A model generated the notes under the pieces. It was given only the letters and a program-made list of their open reading frames with translations, ran no database searches and was not told the DNA's origin. A DNA stretch of 64,000 nt from Desulfosporosinus metallidurans. Its GTDB lineage: Bacteria > Bacillota > Desulfitobacteriia > Desulfitobacteriales > Desulfitobacteriaceae. Made by a program: the position numbers and the translations under genes. Below are positions 26,801 to 34,752 of this stretch, piece by piece. Numbering within the stretch: the first letter of the stretch is position 1; every line of letters begins with the position of its first letter. The stretch spans positions 1 through 64,000 of the forward strand of contig NZ_MLBF01000011.1 in assembly GCF_001936615.1 (NCBI RefSeq), given 5' to 3'.

Positions 26801-27021
26801 GTATAAGTTCCAGAAGAAGAGGATGCTCGATAGACATAGTAGTAACTAGCGTCACTTACAGGATCCCATTTCAGGTAGATAAGACTGGAGCTTGCCACAG
26901 TCGCAGTAAGATTCGTCGGTGCAGATGGGACGCTTGAGGCGTATGTATTTCTCGGAAGTGTTATTGTGGTAATCAAGATGCATAAGACTATGGCCATTAA
27001 GTTTAGACTGAGTTTCTTCAT
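23806..27021 (-). CDS. Secreted cell-wall protein with eight fibronectin type III domains and three CWB2 repeats
   Basis: 1071 residues. An N-terminal signal peptide (MKKLSLNLMAIVLCILITTI and following, cleavage near residue 29) is followed by seven FN3 domains of about 93-96 residues. These begin with variants of SAPTNLTATV and contain YYVYRATSSSGTY and TTYYYKVKAVN. Then come three CWB2 cell-wall anchoring repeats (about residues 675-960; motifs ERLAGADMYETS, RIAGNDRYETS, RLSGINRYETN) and a final eighth FN3 domain. CWB2 repeats bind anionic wall polymers. FN3 arrays often act in adhesion or as spacers in polysaccharide-active enzymes; no catalytic domain is seen here. It is flanked by unrelated genes and is probably monocistronic. 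Confidence 0.92.
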   Translation of the reverse strand: MKKLSLNLMAIVLCILITTITLPRNTYASSVPSAPTNLTATVASSSLIYLKWDPVSDASYYYVYRASSSSGTYTNIGTVTTTNYSDASLSIDTTYYYKVKAVNSSDSSSFSAKAYATTSQPDGVPDTPADLTATAASSTQIDLTWDPVSYAVYYYVYRATSSSGTYTNITTVTTSNFSDTSVSVGTTYYYKVQAVNSFGSSSYSSKVSANTTDSVGDLSAPTALTATVVNSTQINLTWKAVSSALYYYVYRSTSSSGTYTMIGTSTSAKYNDTSISIEDTYYYKVKATNGSDSSSYSSVAYATTSQPEDVPDAPAKLTATLASSSQIDLTWDPVSFATSYYVYRATSSSGTYTNISTVTTSSYSDLAVSLATTYYYKIKAVNSFGSSDYSSKAYVNPDDYVSTLSAPTNLTATVVRSSQIYLNWDPVSNTTYYYVYRATSSSGTYSNIGTSVAANYSDASLSADTTYYYKVKAVNGTDSSALSSKAYATTSEPDDVPAIPTGLTAKVTSSTQIDLTWEPVTYAVSYYVYRATSSTGTYTSVAAVTTNNFSDTSAAVDTTYYYKIQAYNNYGTSSYSTKVSANTADVSSDLSAPTNLTATVASSTQIDLTWEPVSNATSYYVYRATSSAGTYANIATVTTTNYSDSNLSLNTTYYYKVQAINSAGSGPYSSNTQVTTSNTSTQIPSERLAGADMYETSAEVAKSGWKTSYYALIVSGENFTDALCSAPLAQKYNAPLLLTSKDTLNEQTKTQLSRLKVKNVMIIGGVGVISSVVEQSIKNMGIGVSRIAGNDRYETSIKIAQSMGQFTQAVIASGDTFPDALSIAPIAAMKGIPILLTPKDSLPDGLKAYLTKTVQSTYVVGGTGVVSENVLKQLPSPKRLSGINRYETNISIINEFANELDFDTCYVSTGEQFADALAGSALATLSNSPVILVSNPVDQSTIDFFRGKIRSIKKVTVFGGTAVVPESSLESLNGTTGGSDAPSTPTNITATSVSSSQINLTWDSVSGATSYYVYGAASSSGTYTHIATVTTTSLIDTGLSAATTYYYKVQAVNSAGSSSYSPIAYAKTNES
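25005..26934 (-). repeat. Tandem FN3-coding repeats, seven units
   Basis: Seven successive units of about 280 bp within the surface-protein gene. Odd units share the LSAPTNLTATV-type opening and even units the PDAPA/TPADLTAT-type opening, so the array has an A-B-A-B-A-B-A pattern. Confidence 0.85.
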
Positions 27022-27171
27022 CTTAGTTATCTCCCCCTATTTTTAACCATATTTTCGTAAGTCCTTCATTTGCAAAGAAAACTAGGTTGACATCTATTTT
27101 TTTACTATTCTACGTCTAACTAGTACTTTCCTTTAACACTCTGTTGAAAAAACAGATAATGTCAAAAACAA

Positions 27172-27318
27172 ATGCCAAAATTTTCTCATGCACAGCTAGG
27201 CGCAGCTAACGTTCAAAGAGGAGATAACGGAGGGTTTAAAACCGTTCTAGATGGTCTTGTTACAGATGGAACACTTACTCAGGCTCAAGAAGATGCTATT
27301 CAAAGCTCCTTAGACTAA
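27172..27318 (+). pseudogene. Remnant of a DUF2680/YckD-like secreted protein
   Basis: 48 codons reading MPKFSHAQLGAANVQRGDNG and ending in a VTDGTLTQAQEDAIQSSLD segment. The latter resembles the 'dGtiTqaQaDaI' motif of small clostridial secreted proteins. It has no ribosome site and no signal peptide, so it is probably the 3' end of a lost gene. Confidence 0.35.
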
Positions 27319-27351
27319 GGAAAAGTTTCGCAATGAACTGCGAATGGTTAT

Positions 27352-27407
27352 AAGCAAACAAAACAAGGCTAGAGAAGATAATACTTCTAGCTTTGTTTTG
27401 TTTGCTT
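27352..27407. terminator. Long terminator hairpin overlapping the citG stop
   Basis: AAGCAAACAAAACAA...GCTAGA pairs with TCTAGC...TTGTTTTGTTTGCTT, more than 20 bp of near-perfect stem. The last residues of CitG (SKQTKQS) are encoded inside one arm. Confidence 0.85.
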
Positions 27408-28310
27408 AGACGTCGTCTCGCAGCGGCGCATATAGCCCTCTAAAAGATGTAGAAAAACAGTAACTCCCAATAAATCCGCACTCCCACCGGGGCTTATTTT
27501 GCGTCGACAAAAATCTTCATCCATTTCTTCGATTGCTTTGATCCCTGCGGGCGTTCTCACACCCCCCAAAGAAATAATCTGCTTAGCCCTTTCCTGAACT
27601 TCTTTTAACGTTTCAAAAGAGTGCCTGTGCAAAATATTAGTATCCTCACAAAACTGCATAATAGCTAACAGTGTTTGCACCAACCTATAGTTGTGGCCTA
27701 ACTCATGATTTTCCTTATAAAACGCCAGAGAAAAGTCAAAAACCACGGGTAATCCTCGTTGAACCTCTCCCCGGATGCCCTCAACTCCATGGGTTAAAAA
27801 GAGTCTTTCACCGTGCGACAACGCTGATGCCGGGGAATTTTCCAGTTCTCTCACTCTTGAGTTCAATTCTCTTTCCACTAAACCTTCGGTCATTTCTTGA
27901 ATAATACCCCGCAGTGATGAGAAGAGAGCACCCGAGTGTAAGGCTTTTCCTCCAGCGGCACAGCAGATTCCCAGTAAAAAAAGTGTTCCCTTATGGGTAT
28001 TGACGCCCGCTGTTTTATGAAACATTTGCCGTTCACCCAGTTGCCCAATCTGCCTAATGTGCCTGAAAATCTCTTTGGGGCTATTGGAAGAAAGCCCCGC
28101 CTCCGCGCAATGAATCAAAGGGTTGATAAGAGCGGTGGCACTATCTAGAAAGGTGAAGTAATCCATATCACTATGTGCGCCACTAGATACTTTAGAAACC
28201 AGCCCAGGCGATGGGTTACAGGAAGCCTCATAGAGGATTGCTTGTACTGCAAGACTCGCTATGTTGATTGCTTGGTCATCTATGCTACTGTCCCCTCCTA
28301 CTATAAACAT
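27387..28310 (-). CDS. citG: Triphosphoribosyl-dephospho-CoA synthase (CitG)
   Basis: Makes the precursor of the citrate lyase prosthetic group from dephospho-CoA and ATP. Family motifs are EASCNPSPGLVSKVSSGAHSD (residues about 28-48), GVNTHKGTLFLLGI, and SPGGSADLLGVT near the C-terminus. ATG 28310 is chosen because GGAG stands seven bases before it, giving 307 residues; an earlier in-frame Met at 28391 would overlap citX. Last gene of the lyase operon. Confidence 0.88.
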   Translation of the reverse strand: MFIVGGDSSIDDQAINIASLAVQAILYEASCNPSPGLVSKVSSGAHSDMDYFTFLDSATALINPLIHCAEAGLSSNSPKEIFRHIRQIGQLGERQMFHKTAGVNTHKGTLFLLGICCAAGGKALHSGALFSSLRGIIQEMTEGLVERELNSRVRELENSPASALSHGERLFLTHGVEGIRGEVQRGLPVVFDFSLAFYKENHELGHNYRLVQTLLAIMQFCEDTNILHRHSFETLKEVQERAKQIISLGGVRTPAGIKAIEEMDEDFCRRKISPGGSADLLGVTVFLHLLEGYMRRCETTSKQTKQS

Positions 28311-28353
28311 CTGATTTCTCCATTTTTCCCTACTATTAAATGGTTTCCCTATC

Positions 28354-28863
28354 TCACCTTGTTTTCCTATATTCCCTAAACCTGTCTTCAATATAGTCTA
28401 TAACCTCACGCTCACTATGTCGTCTTGCTCTTACGCAATGCTGGGCATAGTCCTCACAGAGATAACATTTTCTTCTGGGATACCCAAGTTCTTGCCTACT
28501 TATGCTTCGACCCAAGCTATCATACACATCGAGATCTAAACAACGTCCGAGTGCATGCTTTTCTTCCAGATCAATAGCTGCCCTCTTTAACGCTAAAACG
28601 TCTTCCTCTACTGCAGCCAAGAAAACCGGGCCCTCTGCCCCTTGTCGCAACGACTTGAAACATACCTTATCCCCTAATATCGTGCAAATCAAAGCGCTCA
28701 TATCTTGGATAATACTCAAGGTCACCTCATTAGTTTTCTTAAGCCCGGGGAAATTCACTCGCATAACTAACAGAGGAGTATTATAGCGTTTTAAGAGTTG
28801 GTTTATGAGGTCCACTCGTTCTTCCCTGGCTTCAAGGAGTTCATCGGCCGTGTATTCCCTCAT
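28354..28863 (-). CDS. citX: Holo-ACP synthase for citrate lyase (CitX)
   Basis: Transfers the phosphoribosyl-dephospho-CoA group onto the acyl carrier protein CitD. 169 residues with LLEAREERVDLINQLL at the N-terminus and the family's GRCLDLDVYDSLGRSISR motif near residue 105, followed by a Cys-bearing segment RRKCYLCEDYAQHC. It overlaps the citC stop by ATGA, so translation is coupled. Confidence 0.9.
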   Translation of the reverse strand: MREYTADELLEAREERVDLINQLLKRYNTPLLVMRVNFPGLKKTNEVTLSIIQDMSALICTILGDKVCFKSLRQGAEGPVFLAAVEEDVLALKRAAIDLEEKHALGRCLDLDVYDSLGRSISRQELGYPRRKCYLCEDYAQHCVRARRHSEREVIDYIEDRFREYRKTR

Positions 28864-29933
28864 CCTCTCTCCACAATCTCCCTTCCAAAGCTAGTCGCGA
28901 GGAACTCCAAAGTAACTTTGGGCAGAAGATTCCTCAACTGATCAAGTTGAGACCGAGCATCCCCTTCTTTCAGCAGTTCGCGCACTCTTGATGCACTAAT
29001 AGCGACATCTCCATGGGACTTGCGCGCAATTTCGTGCAGCTCGACTCCATAGCTGGGGAGTACGATCTTAAGGGCCTCATTATAAGCCTTCGTAACCTTA
29101 CAAAAAGGTTCTTCCCCCACATACCGCTTAGTTATATTAAAACACTGGCCAAAATACTTGCCAAAAATCGAGGAATCTAACTCCACATAAGCCCTGAGCC
29201 TTTCCCCTTCTTCTCTTAAAAAATAAGAAGGAAAGGTGGCAGAGGATATGATATACTCTCCACTTGGTAAGACTTTAACATTTTCTAAATGCGCTACTCC
29301 CTTGCGAACCAGTTCATATCTCACCTCAAAGGGGAACAGGGATTGATCCTCTTCTACAATAAACACAAGCACTTCGTCATTATTCCTAGCTGCTTCCTCA
29401 ATCAAATATTGGTGTCCAAGAGTGAACGGGTTACAATTCATAACCAAGGCTGCCTTTTCTGCATCTCCAAGGTTGTATTTCCTTTTCATGTCCTCTAACG
29501 CTTTATTTATATCGTAAACACCATTTTCCAAAAGCGAAACGTCGGCATTACTATGGATAAGTTTGAAATTAAGAGCCTCGAAACTATGGGCATTAGCGGG
29601 TTTGGTAAAGATAAAGCTATGATATATGCCCTGACTGAAGAGTTTATCGAGCAGGGTGGAAATTAAGACGGAGGTTATCCCTTCTCCCCTGAGCTCCTCA
29701 GTTACCGCAAAGCATTTTAAAACATTCTTGGCTTTGGAACAAGTGGCAATAATCGGAGATAGCGCTCCGCTCAATGCTCCATTTGACGCCCCATCCCTTA
29801 TAACGACCGTGTAATCCACATCATGATCTAAGATTAAGCCGAAACTCTCGAGAAAGGTTTCTACTTCTTCTCTTTCCAGCCGATCGTTGAGATTCACCCA
29901 TTCGGGGCTATAGTCATGCATATAGTTTTTCAT
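28860..29933 (-). CDS. citC: Citrate lyase ligase (CitC)
   Basis: Acetylates the prosthetic-group thiol of the lyase acyl carrier protein to activate the enzyme. It has an N-terminal GNAT-like region (AVTEELRGEGITSVLISTLL) and a C-terminal nucleotidyltransferase domain with NPFTLGHQYLIEEAA and ISASRVRELL. About 357 residues from ATG 29933 (GGAAGGGG adjacent). A Met 12 bases further in, or one 60 bases upstream, are alternatives. The region upstream contains a GAACCGTCCC palindrome that separates it from citF. Confidence 0.9.
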   Translation of the reverse strand: MKNYMHDYSPEWVNLNDRLEREEVETFLESFGLILDHDVDYTVVIRDGASNGALSGALSPIIATCSKAKNVLKCFAVTEELRGEGITSVLISTLLDKLFSQGIYHSFIFTKPANAHSFEALNFKLIHSNADVSLLENGVYDINKALEDMKRKYNLGDAEKAALVMNCNPFTLGHQYLIEEAARNNDEVLVFIVEEDQSLFPFEVRYELVRKGVAHLENVKVLPSGEYIISSATFPSYFLREEGERLRAYVELDSSIFGKYFGQCFNITKRYVGEEPFCKVTKAYNEALKIVLPSYGVELHEIARKSHGDVAISASRVRELLKEGDARSQLDQLRNLLPKVTLEFLATSFGREIVERG

Positions 29934-29988
29934 CCCCTTCCGTACTAAATCCCCTGGTCGACTCAAAAGAAAATTTACTGGGCATTTA

Positions 29989-30018
29989 TGCAAGTCAAAG
30001 AACCGTCCCCAACTTGCA
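29989..30018. repeat. GAACCGTCCC palindrome, copy 2 (TGCAAGT-flanked type)
   Basis: TGCAAGT and ACTTGCA flank a core with AAGAACCGTCCCC. It sits between citF and citC inside the operon. Confidence 0.8.
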
Positions 30019-30020
30019 CG

Positions 30021-31589
30021 TTAAAGAACCTTCCTCACGACATCAATGACGCTGCCATCTCGATATTCCACGATAGCCACGATCTCCTCTGAGGTTTCAA
30101 TAGCCTTGGGCACTCCTGTGATTTTTTCCGCTACAGATTTTAATTCATCGATGCTCATCAGAGGAAGCTTTGTTTTGCTCAGTTTATCCAATAAATCCGT
30201 TCTTCTGGGATTTATAGCGATTCCTCGTTCTGTAACGATGACATCAACGTTTTCTCCTGGAGTTGTAATCGTCGTCACCTTGTCCTTGATGATCGGAAGC
30301 CTAGCCTTCATAAGATTTGTTACGACAATCGCGAGTTTAGCACCTGCAGCTGTATCACTATGCCCACCTGAACCACCCATGATCACCCCATTTGAACCCG
30401 TCGTGACATTGACATTAAAATCCGTGTCGATTTCCGTAGCCCCCAAGATCATGATATCCAGGTTGTTAACGACTGCTCCCTTAGTATGAGGATTTCCATA
30501 CATCGAAGCGGACATGAATTGGTGCCTGGCATTATCCCGATACGACTCTATCGCCTTTAGATCAAAGCATTGCACATCAAATAGACTTCTGAAAAGCCCC
30601 TCTTCCAACATTTCTACCAGATAGCCCGTGATTCCACCGGCGGCAAAGCTTCCAACTACCCCATCACGTTTCATAATCTTTGCTAGCTCTGCAGCGACTG
30701 CCAGGGAGGTTCCCCCTGCACCTGTCTGAAAGGACATTCCGTCCTTTACTAAACCGGAAGATTCCATCACCTCAGCTGCCAGTTTAGCGATTCTCAGAGC
30801 CACAGGGTCCTTCGTGATTTTTGTGGTCCCTGAAACGATACCCTTGGGGTCGCCGATGGATTCAACCTCAACAACATAATCCACAAAAATCTGGTTTATT
30901 TCTATTGGGCAGGCTGGATAAGGCACTAAATTATCCGTGATAGCGATCGTTTTAGCCGCATACTCGGCATCTGAAACAGCATATCCTAACGTACCACAGG
31001 CCGACTTACCGTGCACTCCATTAATATTACCATAGGTATCCGCCGTAGGTGCTGCAAGAAAGGCAACATCAATCGGCAAATCCCCGCTTTCTATGGCCCT
31101 TGCTCGTCCCCCATGCGTTTGCATGATGGCTGGTTTTTTTAATTTGCCTTGAGATAGCGCAACCGCTACAGGACCCGATATATAGTTTGCAACTAGTCCA
31201 GTTACCACTTCATTTTCCATGTGCTCTACAAGGGGGGCATGAATAGGGAAAATAGAGCTAGCAGCAATCGTCAAATCCTTAATCCCCCGTTTGGCCAAGG
31301 CATCCAGCACCATATTTAGGACATGATCTCCATTTCTCAAATGATGATGAAATGAAATTGTCATGCCATCACGAATCTTAAGCTTATCTAAAGCCTCTGC
31401 CAAGTTCTTTAGAACCTTTCGCTCATTGGGGGGCACACTTGATAGCGAAACCGCTTTTCTGGACTTTTGTCCAACATCACTGAACGCACCTTGGAACGGT
31501 TTGACTACGCCGTATCCCTCGATATAGTCCGGAAGTTCCCGACCTAGAATCGTCTTAATCATTTTTATTGGTTTTATTTTATTTATCAT
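30021..31589 (-). CDS. citF: Citrate (or citramalate) lyase alpha subunit, CoA-transferase
   Basis: 522 residues of the lyase alpha chain, which swaps the acetyl group of the carrier protein for the substrate (citrate, or citramalate in the homologous enzyme). Motifs: SFHHHLRNGDHVLNMVLDA, QTGAGGTSLAVAAELAK and GGSGGHSDTAAGAKL. ATG 31589 follows AGGAG by ten bases. The alpha subunits of citrate and citramalate lyases are homologous and cannot be told apart here. Confidence 0.93.
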   Translation of the reverse strand: MINKIKPIKMIKTILGRELPDYIEGYGVVKPFQGAFSDVGQKSRKAVSLSSVPPNERKVLKNLAEALDKLKIRDGMTISFHHHLRNGDHVLNMVLDALAKRGIKDLTIAASSIFPIHAPLVEHMENEVVTGLVANYISGPVAVALSQGKLKKPAIMQTHGGRARAIESGDLPIDVAFLAAPTADTYGNINGVHGKSACGTLGYAVSDAEYAAKTIAITDNLVPYPACPIEINQIFVDYVVEVESIGDPKGIVSGTTKITKDPVALRIAKLAAEVMESSGLVKDGMSFQTGAGGTSLAVAAELAKIMKRDGVVGSFAAGGITGYLVEMLEEGLFRSLFDVQCFDLKAIESYRDNARHQFMSASMYGNPHTKGAVVNNLDIMILGATEIDTDFNVNVTTGSNGVIMGGSGGHSDTAAGAKLAIVVTNLMKARLPIIKDKVTTITTPGENVDVIVTERGIAINPRRTDLLDKLSKTKLPLMSIDELKSVAEKITGVPKAIETSEEIVAIVEYRDGSVIDVVRKVL

Positions 31590-31632
31590 TTTTGTCGTTC
31601 TCCTGCTTTTAGTTCCATCTTTCTCCTTATTA

Positions 31633-32508
31633 TCATGATATAAGCCCTAGCCTCTGACCAAGCCCCACCGTGGTTATTGCTCGATTGATGACTGGAGCAT
31701 CAACCATCTTGCCATCTAAGGAGAAGACTCCCTTTCCTTCTTTTTCTGCTTCCTTCATGGCAGCCAAAATCCTCAGGGCATGTTTCAATTCCGCTTCAGT
31801 CGGTGCAAAAACCGAATGAATCACGTCAATTTGTCTAGGATTAATCGCGGCCTTTCCAGTCAGTCCCAAACTTTTAGCCTTAGCAGTATCCCGTTCAAGG
31901 CCTTCATAATCATTCGTATCTGTGAAGGGGGTATCCAAAGAGTCTACCTTTAATGCTCTGCATGCTGTTGCCACCCTATTGCGGGCATAAAAGATTTCCT
32001 CTCCTTCTTTTGTCCTCTTAATTCCTAAATCTGAGGTTAAATCTTCCCCACCCAATAAAACTCCTACCACTCGTTTTGAAGCCTTAATGATGTTATATAC
32101 ATTTTCAAGTCCGATGGCGGTTTCGACCAAGGGCATGATTTTGATACTCTCCGCCTTGTAACCTTCCTCTTGTTCAATGGCATCCAGCATTTTAGCGACA
32201 AGTTTTATTTCCTCTTCGTCAGCCTTCGGAATCAGCAACGTATCCGGTTTAACCCTCGCAATCATATCCACATCCAGAGCCCCGAATTCAGTATCCAAAG
32301 GATTGACTCTAACCACTACTTCAACTTGTGAATAGTCTATGGTTTTAATAGCCTCCCTGACTAAAATTCGAGCACTGTCCTTTTCAGTGAGACTAACAGC
32401 ATCCTCCAAATCCAGAATAATGGAATCCGCCCCAAGTATCGCCGCATCTTGAAGCATGCTCGGATTATTGCCTGGCATAAAAAGCATCGTTCTTCTTAAC
32501 TTATCCAA
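31633..32508 (-). CDS. citE: Citrate (or citramalate) lyase beta subunit
   Basis: 291 residues of the HpcH/HpaI-fold lyase chain that cleaves citryl- (or citramalyl-) ACP to acetyl-ACP and oxaloacetate (or pyruvate). Visible: LRRTMLFMPGNNPSML, DSIILDLEDAV (Mg2+ site), LVETAIGLENV and GGEDLTSDLG. Start is TTG 32508 after GAGGTG. It lies between citD and citF. Confidence 0.93.
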   Translation of the reverse strand: MDKLRRTMLFMPGNNPSMLQDAAILGADSIILDLEDAVSLTEKDSARILVREAIKTIDYSQVEVVVRVNPLDTEFGALDVDMIARVKPDTLLIPKADEEEIKLVAKMLDAIEQEEGYKAESIKIMPLVETAIGLENVYNIIKASKRVVGVLLGGEDLTSDLGIKRTKEGEEIFYARNRVATACRALKVDSLDTPFTDTNDYEGLERDTAKAKSLGLTGKAAINPRQIDVIHSVFAPTEAELKHALRILAAMKEAEKEGKGVFSLDGKMVDAPVINRAITTVGLGQRLGLIS

Positions 32509-32574
32509 TAATATTCACCTCAGTTTATACTGCACGCGTAGTTTGCTTAGCTCTGTTATCTTCTTAATCTAAGG

Positions 32575-32838
32575 CTACACTGCTCTTTTAATGGCTGTCT
32601 CGACCCTCGCACCGATTGTATAATCTAAGGCTCCCTTATCTTGAGCCTTAATCGTAATCCCCTCAATCCCCATTTCCTGCACCTTATTTAAAATCACTTG
32701 CCTAATCACCTCGCCGAACTGCGGCATAACGATACTTTCCAGTTCAAGCTCGACCCTTCCCGAATCATTAGGCATGACCATGATAAGAATATCATTCGAT
32801 TCAAGCGTACCTGCTTTGGCAACCTTAGTAATGTTCAT
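32575..32838 (-). CDS. citD: Citrate (or citramalate) lyase acyl carrier protein, gamma subunit
   Basis: 87-residue carrier with the modification site Ser14 in KAGTLESNDI, where the phosphoribosyl-dephospho-CoA arm is attached. First gene of the D-E-F-C-X-G operon. Confidence 0.93.
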   Translation of the reverse strand: MNITKVAKAGTLESNDILIMVMPNDSGRVELELESIVMPQFGEVIRQVILNKVQEMGIEGITIKAQDKGALDYTIGARVETAIKRAV

Positions 32839-32877
32839 TTACTCACCTCATTTTACAATTAAATACAAGCCTTAACA

Positions 32878-32899
32878 CCATAGGGTAGCAATGACAAGG
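32878..32899. repeat. 22-bp direct repeat, left copy
   Basis: Begins CCATAGGGTAG and ends CAATGACAAGG; identical to 33807-33828. The two copies bracket the HEPN/MNT pair (929 bp apart). Confidence 0.9.
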
Positions 32900-32916
32900 T
32901 TTATTTAAGTCCGCTA

Positions 32917-32955
32917 GCATAATAAGAGGAGCGATTACTGCCCCTCTTATTATGC
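32917..32955. terminator. Hairpin downstream of the MNT gene
   Basis: GCATAATAAGAGG and CCTCTTATTATGC form a perfect 13-bp stem with a 13-base loop. Confidence 0.75.
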
Positions 32956-32994
32956 AAATAAACTATCACGCAAGGTCTTAAATCCGTTGAATTG

Positions 32995-33321
32995 TCAATT
33001 TGTGATGGCTATTTCTAATCCAGTATTTAATATCTCTGCAACAATCCCAGCTGGTTCACTAAGGTCACTTATGGTAAACGCCAATGGTTGTAAATCTAAT
33101 TCGTAATCCGCCGCTTGTAAAAACAAGAACCTGAATCGCTCAATAGGCTCCATCCCTAGAAAGTCATCTGAAAAAACTGCCAAATCAATATCGCTGTTGC
33201 TCGTAAATTGTCCATTTGCATATGAGCCGAAAAGTATAACCTTATTAATTTTGATCTGATTACCAACCCTTTGCAAATAATCGGCTATCATGTTTTGTAT
33301 TGGCTGAGGGACTGAAGCCAT
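32995..33321 (-). CDS. MNT-type nucleotidyltransferase (antitoxin-like)
   Basis: 108 residues of a minimal nucleotidyltransferase. The GS-x10-D-x-D motif is seen as GSYANGQFTSNSDIDLAVF (about residues 31-49). In HEPN/MNT toxin-antitoxin pairs this protein neutralises the HEPN RNase, often by nucleotidylating it. Its start overlaps the end of the HEPN frame by 34 bp. Confidence 0.88.
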   Translation of the reverse strand: MASVPQPIQNMIADYLQRVGNQIKINKVILFGSYANGQFTSNSDIDLAVFSDDFLGMEPIERFRFLFLQAADYELDLQPLAFTISDLSEPAGIVAEILNTGLEIAITN

Positions 33322-33719
33322 ATGAATACCTCCTCCGTCTTATTAAGCACCTCTTTTGCCCTTGTTTCTGTGACATTTGAGGACATCTGTTGCTTATAAT
33401 CAGGATATCTCTCTGCAATGTAATAAAACAAAAGATCGGAAAAAAAAGGTTTATAGTCCTGCGACTTTATACGATTTCCAACTTCAAATTCAGATTGCTC
33501 TACATCCATTAAACCCTTGAAAATGGACCATATATTATGCGTACGTGGCGGTTCCCGATCAAGGTATAAAACATAAAGACCCTTAACAATTTTTTCAGTA
33601 GCTTGTTAAGCCATAAACGTTACATATAGATATCTTCCCGTTCTCATCATAACTCTTGCAGTTTCGAGATCGTAAGTTGCTTTGTCTTCCCAATACTTAA
33701 ACTTTTCCTGAGAATCCAT
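33288..33719 (-). pseudogene. HEPN-domain protein (toxin-like) with an in-frame stop
   Basis: From ATG 33719 the frame reads MDSQEKFKYWEDKATYDLE and on to GRYLYVTFMA, then TAA at 33606-33608. It continues in the same frame as QATEKIVKGLYVLYLDREPP, RTHNIWSIF and so on to 33288. FMxxQAxEKxxKxLY is the HEPN core, and R-x5-H / RTHN is the catalytic-type motif. A single C-to-T change in a CAA codon would explain the stop. The toxin is therefore probably inactive while the antitoxin frame is intact. Confidence 0.8.
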
Positions 33720-33806
33720 GAAGTCCAAATCACCCTCTCTAAAACACTATAACCATATTATACCATAGCTGTGAGGGCAATTAAACGTACTATAAAATAA
33801 TCCAGC

Positions 33807-33828
33807 CCATAGGGTAGCAATGACAAGG
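33807..33828. repeat. 22-bp direct repeat, right copy
   Basis: Identical to 32878-32899. Confidence 0.9.
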
Positions 33829-33863
33829 CCCAAATCCTTTGCGCGAGTCGTAGCTAAACTCGG

Positions 33864-34688
33864 TCAAATCTGCTTGTTTAACGCAGGACTGAACGAAGTG
33901 TCTCCCGACCCTCTCACACAACATCCGATCGCCCCATTAAACTGAGGCTCTTGCGGAATTACAATCCTTCGACCCGTTCCCTCCTCTAAGAGCTTACCCA
34001 CAGCACGGTTGTGCGCGACACCCCCAGTAAAGACCAGAACCTCGCCGGCGAACGAACGCAGTAGAGGCAAAATACGCTTAACAATTGTGGCATTTACCCC
34101 TGCCGCGAGTTCAGCTATAGGGAAACCTTCCACGATTTTACCAATGAGCTCACTTTCGCCAAACACAGCACACGTGGAGTTCAACTCTACAGGAGCATCC
34201 GCATATTGCCCAAGTTCCTCTAGTGACACGTCGAGAATGCTCGCCATATTTTCCAAGTAACGACCCGAAGAGGCCGCACACTTATCATTCGTCAAAAAAT
34301 CAACCATCTTGCCTTTGCGAACCTGGATGATTTTGCTGTCTTGTCCGCCCAGATCGACCAAGGTGAAATCTGTTAGCCCCGTCTGATAAATCGCACCCAA
34401 AACATGAGCTTTAAGTTCAGGTATAGCCTCACCACCAGCTAGCTCCAGAGTATTCCGACCGTAGCCAGTAGAAATTAAGTGATCCACCACAGGCAATCCC
34501 AAGGCCTCAAAGTCCACGACTAGTTTTTCTCCCTGCTTTCGCCCATACTCCCGGTAAAAACGGATCGTATCCAAACTTTCTAGCCTCAGGAGTTCTAAAC
34601 GATCCTCCCCCGCCTTCTGTAACATGAGAGCGATCTTCACACTCCGGCTTCCCAAATCAATTCCACAAATGGTTTGTTGTCCAGACAT
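33864..34688 (-). CDS. 2-hydroxyacyl-CoA dehydratase activator-type ATPase
   Basis: 274 residues of the BadF/BadG/BcrA/HgdC ASKHA ATPase family. It has CGIDLGSRSVKIAL, VDLGGQDSKII and VFTGGVAHNRAV for nucleotide binding, plus Cys in NDKCAASSGRYLE and STCAVFGESE, the two ligands that let a homodimer share one 4Fe-4S cluster. Such proteins use ATP to inject a low-potential electron into a partner enzyme. The partner is the gene 64 bp upstream. The substrate is unknown. Confidence 0.9.
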   Translation of the reverse strand: MSGQQTICGIDLGSRSVKIALMLQKAGEDRLELLRLESLDTIRFYREYGRKQGEKLVVDFEALGLPVVDHLISTGYGRNTLELAGGEAIPELKAHVLGAIYQTGLTDFTLVDLGGQDSKIIQVRKGKMVDFLTNDKCAASSGRYLENMASILDVSLEELGQYADAPVELNSTCAVFGESELIGKIVEGFPIAELAAGVNATIVKRILPLLRSFAGEVLVFTGGVAHNRAVGKLLEEGTGRRIVIPQEPQFNGAIGCCVRGSGDTSFSPALNKQI

Positions 34689-34752
34689 GTACGCCCTCCT
34701 TCCATTTTTCAGAACCTTTTCCCTATAGACCTCAAAGAGGGTCGTGACCCTC

